From Chara braunii (lineage: Eukaryota > Streptophyta > Charophyceae > Charales > Characeae), in contig BFEA01000114.1 in NCBI GenBank assembly GCA_003427395.1, positions 1,378,977-1,399,883 on the forward strand: a DNA stretch of 20,907 nt, given 5' to 3'. The notes below the pieces were generated by a model that saw only the letters and a program-made list of their open reading frames with translations, had not been told where the DNA came from and made no database searches. How positions within the stretch are numbered: position 1 is the first letter of the stretch; each line of letters opens with the position of its first letter. Below are positions 9,372 through 16,884 of this stretch, one piece after another. Position numbers and translations under genes: made by a program.

Positions 9372-9870
9372 TTTGGGGTTTATTCTCTCTTTGTACTCAG
9401 ATCATGTGATTTTTCAGTGGGCTTAGCCCATGAACCCTTTAAGGTACTGGTTGTTCGGGGAGGGCTTAACCCTAGACAGTCCAAGACATAAGGTCATTCT
9501 GGCTTCCTTTTATTTATTTATTTTTTTTGAAGAAAGTCCGACTTCTCCCCTCTAATATTCAATACGAGAAAAAAAAAAAACAAGAACAATGTAGTAGCCC
9601 TACTGTGATATGTTTGTACTTTACTCCGTACTACCTGTACAAATGCTACTGGTAGTCTCTCTCTATCCACATGTCACTCGACAAATCTTGCTTGAAAACT
9701 CTACTCCCATTTGATTCTTCTCGCCAACACCAGGAAAGACGCACTGGTTCCACACTTCCCACTAAAAGTAGTTATGTTTTTAATCTTGGGACAGACCCTG
9801 CCTGGGGGTCATGCCCGACCGAGCACCCGACCAGGTATCTTGAGACAAGTTGGGTCCTCGGATGCCCGGA
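9372..9870. other. Unidentified interruption inside the relic pol
   Basis: RT homology stops at about 9371 and the connection domain resumes at about 9884, with roughly 75 expected residues missing. The intervening sequence has a T-rich tract (9509-9529), an A12 run near 9570-9581 and no conserved protein. Direct repeats at its edges are not evident. It may be a decayed retroposon or a rearranged piece. Confidence 0.5.
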
Positions 9871-9883
9871 AAAACAATGAGAA

Positions 9884-10274
9884 CTCTACTATTGCCACTC
9901 CTCTGACTAACCTATTGGCTAAGGAGTTCCCCCTAAAATGAACTCCCCAGTGCCAATTGGCTTTCACTCGCCCAGACACATGAGCTGAAACTGCCTGACC
10001 CTACCTTGCCATTTGTGTTGACCGCATATGCAAGTCAATATGGTGTTGGGGCGGCTCTTGAACAAGATGATGGGACTAAACTAAAGCCCAGCAGTATGAA
10101 GATCAATGTCCAAAGGATCCTGACTTCTACTTGTGTGTGTTCCCTTAAACAATGGAAACGTTTTTTTACAAGGAAGACACTTCAAGATCGATTCAGACCA
10201 TCCGACCTTGCAGTGGAAGGAAACCCAAAGGGAGTTAAATGATGAGTTAGGAAGGTATATTATCAGTCTAGTCC
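9884..10274 (+). pseudogene. RNase H fragment (relic)
   Basis: The connection reads ENSTIATPLTNLLAKEFPLK, a stop, then TPQCQLAFT. RNase H follows with LPFVLTAYASQYGVGAALEQ, in which the catalytic Asp of the usual TDAS is Tyr. Later, frame-shifted pieces encode CVCSLKQWKRFF and NDELGRYIISLVPHM. Homology ends near 10274, just before the G-rich arm of the foldback-like insertion. About 80 residues normally linking RNase H to integrase are absent. Confidence 0.8.
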
Positions 10275-10448
10275 CCCATATGTCGTACGCGGGTTCGTCG
10301 CCATACGGTCGGTTCCCGTCCGAACCGGCCAGGTTCGTGGGGGGGGTGTCGAGGGGGTTTTGACCCCTTGGGGTGGTAGGGGGGGTTGCGAGGGGGGGTG
10401 CTGTATTTTTATGTTTTTTCGGGGGGGGGCGGGGATTGGGTAAAAAAA

Positions 10449-10560
10449 TGATTGATTTGATTGATTGATTAATTGATTGATTTAATTTATTCATTGATTG
10501 ATTGATTCATTGATTGATTGGTTGATCGATTGATTGGTTGATTGATTGATTGATTGATTG
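10449..10560 (+). repeat. (GATT)n tetranucleotide array, left arm
   Basis: This is an imperfect GATT/ATTG array of about 112 bp. Its complement AATC recurs at about 10992-11012 and 11048-11137, so the two blocks can pair. Confidence 0.95.
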
Positions 10561-10595
10561 AACAAGAAAGTTGCGTGCAACAGCGCGCGGTAGTG

Positions 10596-10814
10596 TGAGA
10601 GAGAGGGGAAGGCTGCGGGAGCGCGGCAAGCAGCGGGAGCAAAAGAGGCAGTGGGAGTAGGAGCGGGAAGGCAGTGGGAGAGGGGGAGGCAGCGTGAGAG
10701 GGGGAGCGGGGAGGCAGCGGGAGTTGGAGCGGGAGAGGGAGAGGGAGCAAGGGAGGCAGCGGGAGTCGGAGCAGGAGAGGTAGCGGAAGGAGGGAGGCAA
10801 GGGGAAGGGGCAGA
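10596..10814 (+). repeat. Purine-rich GGGAG tract
   Basis: Nearly all bases are G or A, built from variants of GCAGCGGGAG and GGGAGAGG. The tract is the left half of the spacer between the inverted arms. Confidence 0.85.
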
Positions 10815-10869
<55 letters not shown>

Positions 10870-10910
10870 AGTGTGTGTGTGTGTGTGTGCGTGCGTGCAT
10901 GTGTGTTTGC

Positions 10911-10961
<51 letters not shown>
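10815..10961 (+). repeat. (GT)n with embedded GC alternation
   Basis: An alternating GT run of about 147 bp has a GCGCGCGCGCGC core near 10913-10926. It is a purine-pyrimidine alternation that favours Z-DNA. Confidence 0.95.
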
Positions 10962-10963
<2 letters not shown>

Positions 10964-10991
10964 CACGGGGGGGAGGCGACCCCCCCCCCAA

Positions 10992-11137
10992 CAATCAATC
11001 AATCAATCAATCTTTTTTTGCTTTTTTTTCATTTTTTTGCTTTTATACAATCAATCAATCAATCAATCAATCAACCAATCAGTCAATCAATCAATCAATC
11101 AATCAATCAACCAACCAATCAATCAATCAATCAATCT
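10992..11137 (+). repeat. (AATC)n arrays, right arm
   Basis: Two AATC blocks (about 10992-11012 and 11048-11137) are separated by a T-rich spacer. They are complementary to the GATT array at 10449-10560. Confidence 0.95.
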
Positions 11138-11346
11138 TTTTTTTTTTTTTTTCACAACCCTGACCCCCCCAAAAAAGTTTGGGGGGGGGGGGGTAGCCCC
11201 CGACACCCGCACCCCCGCCCTGCCCCTCATTCCCCCGACCCCCCCCTCACATGGCCATGTGCGGAGGGCCGAATTTCCGTACATATGGGCCGTACGGGCC
11301 CAAAAGGCCCATGCCGTACGGAAGTTCGCGCAGCCCGTCCCCGTAC

Positions 11347-11713
11347 GTGAGGCATACACTGGTCTGTGTATCCCTAATGACCGTAAGATCAAGACTCATC
11401 TTGTTGTTGAGAGTCATGATGCTCGTGGACAGTTTGGGTTCATGAAGACTTATGTGGCCTTGGCCCAAAGGTTCTACTGGCTGGTCATGACAAAGGATGT
11501 TCTCAAGTACTTGCACACTTGCGAGTTGTGTCAGAGGAATAAGGTCCACTAGCGACCTTCTATGGGACCTCTCAAACAATTGCCTACCCAAAGGTTCTAC
11601 AGGTTGGACATGAAAAACAACGTCCTTAGGGACTCAAACATTTGCGAGATGTGCCAAAGGAATAACGTCCATAGGCGACCTCCTATGGGACTTCTCAAAC
11701 CATTGCCTATCCA
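11347..11713 (+). pseudogene. Integrase zinc-binding domain, tandemly duplicated (relic)
   Basis: The first copy reads [14 protein letters not shown], then [10 protein letters not shown], in which the second zinc-ligand His is Gln. It continues with [18 protein letters not shown] and ELCQRNKVH, then a stop. The second half is repeated: 11467-11588 and 11590-11711 align over about 122 bp, and the second copy encodes ICEMCQRNNVHRR. Both copies keep the Cys pair. The duplication is inside the domain, so it is a local tandem event and not a second element. Confidence 0.82.
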
Positions 11714-11726
11714 AATGGTCCTCGCG

Positions 11727-12435
11727 AGTTAGTGTCAATTGACTTTACTGATCTTTGCAAGACTACCCCCCATAGCATGCGACAAGTTATGGTTTGTGTT
11801 GATCGTTTTTAAGTACATAAAAGTCATTCCATAATCGGTCAAGGTGAGAGTTCCTCGAATTAGAGAGGTCTTCTCTGAGAGGTGGGTGAGAGGTAGGTGA
11901 GAGGTGGGTGAGAGGTGGGTGAGTGCCCATGGACACCCAACCTCCATCGTTAGCAACAGAGACCTGCATTTTTGCAGCGATGAGCGGAGTCCTATTGCAA
12001 GGACTATCTCCACTCTAGATTGGACATGACAACTGGCAGACATCCTGAAGCCAATGGACAGGCAGAGGTGATGAACCAGATTTTATTTCAGTTGTTTAGA
12101 CCTGTGATAACACTAGATCAATATGATAAGTACAAACATTTGTCTAGGGGCCAGCTAATGTATAACACTTTGATCCACATCACTACAAGATTTACCCTCT
12201 ACCGGCTACGTTGTGGTAGAGATCTAAGACAATTCCTCGCAGGAAGCATTGATAAGGCTAAGCCCAAGCTACCTTTTGTCACTAGACAGTTTGTCAGAAG
12301 TTATGAACTGGACTTAAAGAGAAGGCACGAAGTAACATGTGTAAGGCCCATAAGAGAATGCTCAAACAAGCTAACAAACACCCAACCTCCATCGTTAGCA
12401 ACAGAGACTTGTGCTTTTGCGCTTTAGCAGTCCTA
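11727..12435 (+). pseudogene. Integrase core, first copy (relic)
   Basis: After LVSVSIDFTDLC (first catalytic Asp) the frame gives QVMVCVDRF, then a stop. An 11-bp G-rich repeat (11875-11925) interrupts it. The region resumes with PTSIVSNRDLHF, where the second catalytic Asp reads Asn, and then MTTGRHPEANGQAEVMNQ with the Glu intact. It continues with QLMYNTLIHITTRFTLYRLR and VRSYELDLK. The stretch from 11930 to 12379 is repeated immediately downstream. Confidence 0.82.
11875..11925 (+). repeat. Short minisatellite, unit GTGAGAGGTGG
   Basis: Four to five copies of an 11-bp unit lie between the first integrase Asp and the second Asp motif. They replace normal integrase sequence. Confidence 0.85.
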
Positions 12436-12830
12436 CTGCAAGGACTATCTCCACTCTAGATTGGACATGGCATCTAGCAGACATCCTGAAGCCAATGAAC
12501 AAGCTTAGGTGATGAACCAGACTCTATTCTAGCTGTTGAGACCTATGATCACAACAGATCAACAGGATTGGGCAAACATTTATTGAGGGCTCAACTAATG
12601 TATAACACTTTGACCCACATCACTACAGGATTTATGCCCTACCGCCTACGTTGTGGTAGAGATCCAAAGCAGTTCCTCGATGGAATCACCGACAAGGCTA
12701 AACTCCAGCTAACTCCTGGCGCTAGAGAGCTTGTCAGAAGTTATGAACTAGACTTATCAAAGGCACGAACTAACATGTATAAGGCCCAAAAGAGAATGAT
12801 CGAACAGGCTAACAAACACGGGTTGCCTTC
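12380..12830 (+). pseudogene. Integrase core, second tandem copy (relic)
   Basis: ACCCAACCTCCATCGTTAGC occurs at about 11935 and again at about 12380, which sets a period near 445 bp. The second copy again shows a decayed Asp motif and then SRHPEANEQA, where the Gly of NGQ is Glu. An open stretch (12568-12858) follows with QLMYNTLTHITTGFMPYRLR and ELVRSYELDLSKARTNMY. The two copies differ in many bases, so the duplication is old. The second copy continues into the C-terminal tail; the first does not. Confidence 0.82.
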
Positions 12831-13278
12831 CACCATCCGACCAGGACATTGGGTTTGAGTAAAGAGGTCTAACTTCTCCGACGAAGTGGATATTTCTCAG
12901 AAGTTGCTGCCCTAATATTATGGTCCATGGCAGGTTCTGGATACAATGGGAGCTGATCCCTTTCATCCATCCTATGTCCTGGATGCTCTACCCCATCTGA
13001 GAACATATCTTGTCTTTCATGCATTCTCAATTTTGTCCATCTATCCCCCGAAAGGGTTATGAAGTGCGGCAAATTGAGGCCCCAACAGGGAACTGGCCCC
13101 TAACTCTATGTACCTTGTCAAGTTCTTCTTCCAACCACATTTAGGTGGTTGATACGAAAGGAGCTCCTCAAGACCGCCAAGTCCATTGTACTAGCATCTG
13201 AGGTAAAGGACAAGGGTCTACAACCTGGCCGATCACCTCGTGGCCGCTACCAGCTCGGAGGTCCCGCTCCCCGGGAGG
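12790..13278 (+). pseudogene. Integrase C-terminal tail and chromodomain-like remnant (relic)
   Basis: Following KRMIEQANKHGLPSTIRPGH, the plus strand encodes WV, a stop, then VKRSNFSDEVDISQKLLP, a stop, and YYGPWQVLDTMG, the GPY/F-type tail. After PSYVLDALPHLRTY a frame change leads to a weak chromodomain-like end, FRWLIRKELLKTAKSIVLAS, with a basic tail KGLQPGRSPRGRYQLGG. The final frame ends at a TAA near 13322, inside the repeat that also occurs at 8673. Confidence 0.7.
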
Positions 13279-13285
13279 GTAGGAA

Positions 13286-13969
13286 TGCAATGTTCTGGCA
13301 GTTTCTTGGCGGGCCAAAACACTAATTGGGACACTTTTGTGATTTTTCTGAGTTCCGGGTCCTAACCGGTAACTGAAACAGGCCTAAACCTATAGGGACA
13401 TTTCTCTAAATTCCCTAAACTACTGCTAAATGGATACTTCTGGCGCTAAACTTTGTTTCAGGCCTAAACGAACTGCTGCTCAATTACTGCTTCAGACCGG
13501 TACTGTTATTACTGGAAAACACAGACCCATAACTGTTAGTTGTCTTAGCCTCTTAGGGCCTAGGAGTTTGGTCCAGTTCAGAACTATAGATAGAGTCAGC
13601 TCGAAGGGTCAGAGGTCTTTGACCTGTTGGTCTTCAGCTGGCTGGTTACTGTATGGAGTTCACGTTGACACCGCCAGGCTGCTGGAGCAGCGCTTTACCT
13701 AGGAAGCCGCTGATAGGATTCAAGGCAGCAGTGAAAGAAGCGCTTCAGCTGCTGGGCCTGGCGACGCCATATCTGTGTTGTGGGGGTGAGGAGCGGCCAT
13801 ATCTTCTTTTGCGAGGCAGCTGTTCTTCTTCTTCTTCAAGCTGGATGTTCCTTCTTCCTCCTGGAGTTGGCACTGTTCATCCTGGGAGGTCTCTGACTCA
13901 GCATTGCTGCATCTTAGTTTTTTTTGGGAGGGCGTTGGGGTTCCTGAGGCTGTCAGAGTGAGGTGCTGG
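13286..13969 (+). repeat. Possible 3' LTR or 3' end of the relic
   Basis: From TGTTCTGGCAG at 13289, about 60 bp match the duplicated front parts at 8680 and 8878. A repeat flanking both sides of a Ty3/gypsy coding region is the expected LTR pattern, and TG is the usual LTR start. The downstream end cannot be placed, and only about 65-70 bp recur. No conserved protein is seen in 13355-13969; the minus-strand open frame at 13720-14019 has biased composition and no recognisable domain. Confidence 0.4.
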
Positions 13970-14036
13970 CTATCTGCAGGATTTGGGGCTGAGTGCTGCA
14001 CTTCTACGCTGTGCGCCATAACTGGATGATGGGAGG
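13970..14036 (-). CDS. Candidate last exon of an unknown host gene
   Basis: On the minus strand a long CT run ends in CCAG at 14040-14037. The following 67 bp stay open in the phase of the preceding candidate exon and end at a stop at 13970. The encoded end is short and Ser-rich (LPSSSYGAQRRSAALSPKSC). Because the 87-bp gap to the previous exon is a multiple of three and lacks stops, this exon could equally be reached by read-through. Support is limited to splice-like bases and frame. Confidence 0.25.
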
Positions 14037-14037
14037 C

Positions 14038-14038
<1 letters not shown>

Positions 14039-14090
<52 letters not shown>
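14039..14090 (+). repeat. (GA)n microsatellite
   Basis: This is an uninterrupted GA run of about 52 bp. On the minus strand it is a CT run that would form the polypyrimidine tract of the small candidate intron 14037-14123. Confidence 0.97.
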
Positions 14091-14094
<4 letters not shown>

Positions 14095-14123
14095 TGAAGT
14101 CTAACTTGCTATTTGGCACTGAC

Positions 14124-14351
14124 CTTGCCGCTTCAACAATGATAATGATACCCAGAGGATCGAACCCTTTCTGGTCACACAAGAAGGCGTCAATGGCATA
14201 CGGAACATAGTCCAGACGAATCGACTCCTGATTGTCCGGGTGTTTTGCCTTGCTGACGAGACCTGATGACAAATACTCTGGAGGGGACAAATCAACCTTT
14301 TGTAGCTCTAACGCTCTCTTGGATCGCATTGCCCTCTCCTCTGCTCTCGTC
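14124..14351 (-). CDS. Candidate internal exon of an unknown host gene (228 bp)
   Basis: On the minus strand the segment follows a fair 3' splice site (ATCGTGTGCAG then G) and ends before a fair 5' splice site (CAAG then GTCAGT). It is open throughout and encodes 75 full codons with ordinary amino-acid composition: TRAEERAMRSKRALELQKV, then DLSPPEYLSSGLVSKAKHP, DNQESIRLDYVPYAIDAF and LCDQKGFDPLGIIIIVEAA. It starts with one base completing a codon, which fits the two bases left over by the candidate exon at 17154-17233. I do not recognise the family. Nothing similar occurs in the retroelements here, and the composition differs from the simple repeats around it. Confidence 0.45.
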
Positions 14352-14397
14352 CTGCACACGATAAATGCATACAGTGCCACATCAGGGTAAGACTATT

Positions 14398-14700
14398 AAT
14401 TTAGGCCTTCCAAAGTCTTACAGACTTACACCATTAACTGAGAGAGAGTTATGGATAAGCTTATCATCATATGGTTTATAGTAACTTTATGCGTATGTCA
14501 TCGATATATAACTCATTTTTGTGACTCCCGCGTAGTTTCCCTTTAGTTGATTTATCCTTTATGCATTGCGCAATGTACATGCATTTTTTGTACTACTCAG
14601 TGTGTGTTTACGATTTATTAATGTGTAGCATTGTGTACTAATATGTATTAACCTAAATCATCCTTCAGAACTCCATTCTTAACCCCCATCTCCATCTTTG
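14398..14700. other. A/T-rich non-coding stretch
   Basis: No gene or repeat is recognised. If the flanking exons are real this is the 3' part of an intron of about 2.8 kb on the minus strand. Confidence 0.5.
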
Positions 14701-14715
14701 TCCCCTCTGGCGATA

Positions 14716-14742
14716 CATGTTGTTGTTGTTGTTGTTGTTGCC
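14716..14742 (+). repeat. (TTG)n microsatellite
   Basis: About nine TTG units, some imperfect. Similar arrays lie at 14865-14901 and 15147-15163, on both sides of the U2-like sequence. Confidence 0.9.
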
Positions 14743-14767
14743 GTTGTCGTTCTTTGTTGTTCATCTT

Positions 14768-14863
14768 TCTCCTCCCTGCTCCCCCTCCTCTTTCCGCTCC
14801 TCGTCTTCCTCCTCCTCCTCCTTCTCCTCCTAAATCTCCTCCTCTTCTTCCTCCACCCTCTCT
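14768..14863 (+). repeat. CTC/CCT-rich simple sequence
   Basis: A pyrimidine tract with CTCCTCCTC blocks. A similar tract lies at 15195-15293. Their open frames give Leu/Pro/Ser runs and are not genes. Confidence 0.85.
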
Positions 14864-14864
14864 G

Positions 14865-14901
<37 letters not shown>
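14865..14901 (+). repeat. (TTG)n microsatellite, left of the U2 pseudogene
   Basis: Twelve or so TTG units directly abut the truncated 3' side of the U2-like sequence. Confidence 0.95.
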
Positions 14902-14902
<1 letters not shown>

Positions 14903-14913
14903 TCGTATTTCTC

Positions 14914-15147
14914 CCGATGGACCACAGATCAGATATTAAAGCACCCGTACTTCCTAGAGTTGTGCCCGTTAACGCGCCACGATTTTAGGAAACGTACAGG
15001 CTACTACAGGAGCGCCCAAATTCATCCAACTAGAAACTTTTCTACTCTATTTTTTTCCGCGGCCAATAGCTGGGCCAAGTACTGGTGGTTTAAACTGATC
15101 AGAACAGATACTACACTTGATCTTAGCCAAAAGGCCGAGAAAGATAT
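14914..15147 (-). pseudogene. U2 snRNA pseudogene, interrupted and 3'-truncated
   Basis: U2 pairs with the intron branch site in the spliceosome. On the minus strand, 15147-15090 reads CTTTCTCGGCCTTTTGGCTA, then AGATCAAGTGTAGTATCTG and TTCTGATCAGTTTAA. This is the conserved U2 5' domain, including the branch-site-pairing GUAGUA (15109-15114). The next part of U2 appears only after a 150-bp gap: TTAATATCTGATCTGTGGTC, then CATCGG, at 14939-14914. The Sm site and the 3' stem-loops are absent, replaced by a (TTG)n repeat. The gap holds an insertion listed separately. The upstream side is also simple repeat, and no plant snRNA promoter element was seen, so this is a pseudogene. Confidence 0.88.
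14940..15089. mobile_element. Small insertion in U2, flanked by TTAA
   Basis: Removing 150 bp (14940-15089) plus one TTAA restores a continuous U2 sequence. TTAA stands at 14936-14939 and again at 15090-15093. The insert ends are imperfect inverted repeats, AGCACCCGTACTT against ACCACCAGTACTT (11 of 13). With TTAA duplicated and short inverted ends it looks like a non-autonomous DNA transposon, possibly of a TTAA-targeting type. The alternative reading TTAAA as a 5-bp duplication cannot be excluded. No coding potential. Confidence 0.6.
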
Positions 15148-15300
15148 ATTGTTGTTGTTGTTGTCCTCCACCACCTGCTTCTTTGTTTTCGTCTTATCCT
15201 CCTCCTTCTCCTTCTCCTACTGCTCTTCTTCTTTTTTCCTTCTCCTCCTCCTCCTCCTCCTCTTCCTCCTCCTCCTTTTTCTCCTCCTCGTTCCACCCAG
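15147..15300 (+). repeat. TTG repeat followed by CTC-rich tract
   Basis: (TTG)n at 15147-15163 is followed by pyrimidine-rich CTC/CTT blocks at 15180-15293. I see no gene. Confidence 0.85.
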
Positions 15301-15584
15301 GATTGGAATCCCCCAAAGTTCCAAAACTGCTTAATTATCATATTCTTTATTGTGATTAACTTATAATTATTATTACAATCAGGTGCGCACCACAGGCTAT
15401 GCCAGCGGTGCAGAGCCACTCCTCCCCCTGTCCCCCGTTCCACGACCATCACCTCCTCCTCCTCCTCCTGCTCGTGTCATGGCCCCTCCTACCCCTCTCG
15501 TCCTTCGCCATCCGATTGCGGAGCGTAGACACATCCCCCAATTAAAAAACCCATAACCCAACAAAAACACAGCGAGATCGGGTT
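15301..15584. other. Non-coding stretch, nothing recognised
   Basis: Mixed sequence with a short CTC repeat near 15450-15470. No gene, RNA or long repeat was identified. Confidence 0.5.
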
Positions 15585-15800
15585 AAAAAAATAAAAAAAT
15601 TACAACGCCGAGCTCGAATCCCGGGACGAAATGGCGTGGATTCAGCACCTCAAAGGGTGATGGCCTTGGCCCTTGAGATATCATCTTCAAACTGACCAGC
15701 CCTAGGTAAATTCAGAGTTGCTCACTCGTCTGAGGTCATTGGGATTCGAGCTGAGGTCTGTTTTTCAACAGTTCATGCATGTGTCTCAAGTGAGATAGGA
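15585..15800 (-). mobile_element. tRNA-derived SINE, family A, copy 1
   Basis: On the minus strand the unit starts near 15800 with a decayed A-box region (15785-15798). It continues through ACATGCATGAACTGTTG and a B-box-like AGCTCGAATCCC (15752-15741). The body includes CTGAATTTACCTAGGGCTGG and GATGATATCTCAAG. It ends with T-rich sequence (TTTTTTTATTTTTTT on the minus strand, 15600-15586), as expected for a Pol III termination region. The same order of segments appears at 20765-20907 on the other strand, which shows it is a dispersed family. SINEs are copied by LINE enzymes in trans; none is encoded here. Confidence 0.65.
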
Positions 15801-15848
15801 TGACACACATGCATTTCAACGACGCGCCTTTCTCCACTGCTGGCTACA

Positions 15849-16371
15849 TGCACAAAAGACAAAAAAATAGGCGGTATATCTTCCCATGTTCCAGCGGAAG
15901 ATTCTTTCTCATTTTCTACATTTGGCCCCTGTGCAAGGATGACACGCATAATTGACAGATAGGGCCTCCCTCCGCTACTCTCCAAATGCGCAAAATGAGA
16001 CTGCATGCTCCACTAGAACATGGAGAGATAGATTGGCATATTTTTTGTCTTTTGTGTAGCGGAGCGAGGCCACTACTCTCCAAATGTGCAAAATGAGACC
16101 GAATGCTCCACCAGAACATGGAGAGATACATTGCCATTTGTTTTTGTCTTTTGTGAACACGGAGAGTAGGGAAGCGAGGCCCATAGTCCCAAAGAAAACA
16201 AAAACACAGAATGAATCTACAGGGAAAAAAAATAAGAAAAAACACAACTCAACGGCATCGACAGATAGGGTCTCACTCGACTACACCCCAAATGTCCGAA
16301 ATGAGAACGGATCTTCCGTTGGAAAATGGGAAGATACAGTGATACACCACCATGTTTTTTGTCTTTTGTGT
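15849..16371. repeat. Four-copy hairpin repeat (one inverted, three direct)
   Basis: A 75-115 bp unit containing CCAAATG, then AAATGAGA, a short hairpin and TTTTTTGTCTTTTGTG occurs four times. The inverted copy is at about 15849-15925 and direct copies are at about 15979-16071, 16078-16160 and 16286-16371. Copies 1 and 4 form the stem ATCTTCC/GGAAGAT. Copies 2 and 3 form CTCCA/TGGAG in a shifted register. No coding potential is visible. Confidence 0.75.
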
Positions 16372-16374
16372 ATC

Positions 16375-16456
16375 CCTCGCGATCGCTCCCATCGTCTGCG
16401 GTCACGGAGGGTCTTCCTCGCGATCGCTCCCACTGCATGCGGTCACAGAGGGCCCG
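16375..16456 (+). repeat. 41-bp tandem repeat, two copies
   Basis: CCTCGCGATCGCTCCC starts at 16375 and again at 16416. Both copies continue with GCGGTCAC and GGAGGG or AGAGGG endings. Confidence 0.9.
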
Positions 16457-16884
16457 CCTCACTCCCGTGACTTCCCGGACCCCGCGACGTTCTGCCACTT
16501 TTTCCCCGCCCTCAGCTGCGACGCTTCCCAACACTTGCGCGAGGTCCTGCGTGGGACCGTCATGCTAGACCCTCTCTTTTCTTTAATAAGATAATAAAGG
16601 ACTAATATCTTACATGGTTAACGAAAAGAAAGAGAGAGTAATTCATGTTGCTCCCCACCCCAACCATGGTGGTCAAGGATGGGGTGGGGCCGCCGGTGGG
16701 GGTCCCCGGCTAACGCAAAGACTGAGCATTTCACCAGTAGCTGCGCCTCCCTTTCTCATCGCCCCCCACCCCAACCCACTCACGCTCGCACTCACACCTG
16801 TGTTGGTCATAGACCCTGCTAATACCGATCAGGGGTCTCCAGAGGACTATCACAGTCCGTTGGCACCAAGTGCGCCGCAGGCGG
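16457..16884. other. Non-coding stretch; probable body of the SINE-like unit on its right
   Basis: No gene is seen. Two G/C-rich near-palindromic blocks (CCCCACCCCAACC near 16653 and 16766, and GGGGTGGGG near 16681) could pair. Part of this may be the body of the tRNA-derived unit at 16885-16985. Confidence 0.4.

Larger units (their letters stand above)
10275..11340. mobile_element. Foldback-like insertion with long low-complexity inverted arms
   Basis: The left arm (10275-10560) runs CATATGTCGTACG, G-runs, TTTTTTCGGGGGGGGG, AAAAAAATGATTGATT and GATT repeats. Read in reverse complement, the right arm (10986-11305) runs CATATGTACGG, G-runs, TTTTTTGGGGGGGG, an A-run and GATT repeats. The modules are the same and in the same order. 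Between the arms lie a GGGAG-rich purine tract and a GT/GC repeat. The whole block sits between RNase H and integrase of the relic. No transposase is encoded; the long open frames here are microsatellite translations. Clean target duplications were not found, and the right boundary (11305-11345) is approximate. Confidence 0.6.
8673..13289 (+). mobile_element. Old, rearranged Ty3/gypsy relic
   Basis: Fragments of RT, RNase H, integrase and a chromodomain-like tail occur in the correct Ty3/gypsy order on the plus strand. They are broken by many stops and frame changes. No gag or protease is seen upstream. The relic carries three internal tandem duplications (8673-9010, 11467-11711, 11930-12830), an unidentified 0.5-kb interruption (9372-9870) and a foldback-like insertion (10275-11340). 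It belongs to a different family from the element at 1-7983: the integrase reads MTTGRHPEANGQAEVMNQ here and SSGRHPEYNGQTEQMN there. Confidence 0.88.

Noticed and set aside
10487-11002. Long open frames on both strands through the GT, GA and GATT repeats
   Set aside because: They encode only Cys-Val, His-Thr or Ile-Asn-Gln repeats in several overlapping frames. They are translations of microsatellites, not genes.
13720-14019. Minus-strand 99-codon open frame
   Set aside because: It is Ser/Pro/Glu-rich with no motif, and it overlaps the possible relic LTR and the end of the candidate gene. There is not enough to call it coding.
14936-15093. Spliceosomal intron in a U2 snRNA gene
   Set aside because: No placement of GT..AG ends restores U2, whereas removing a segment with one TTAA does. 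The 3' half of U2 is also missing.
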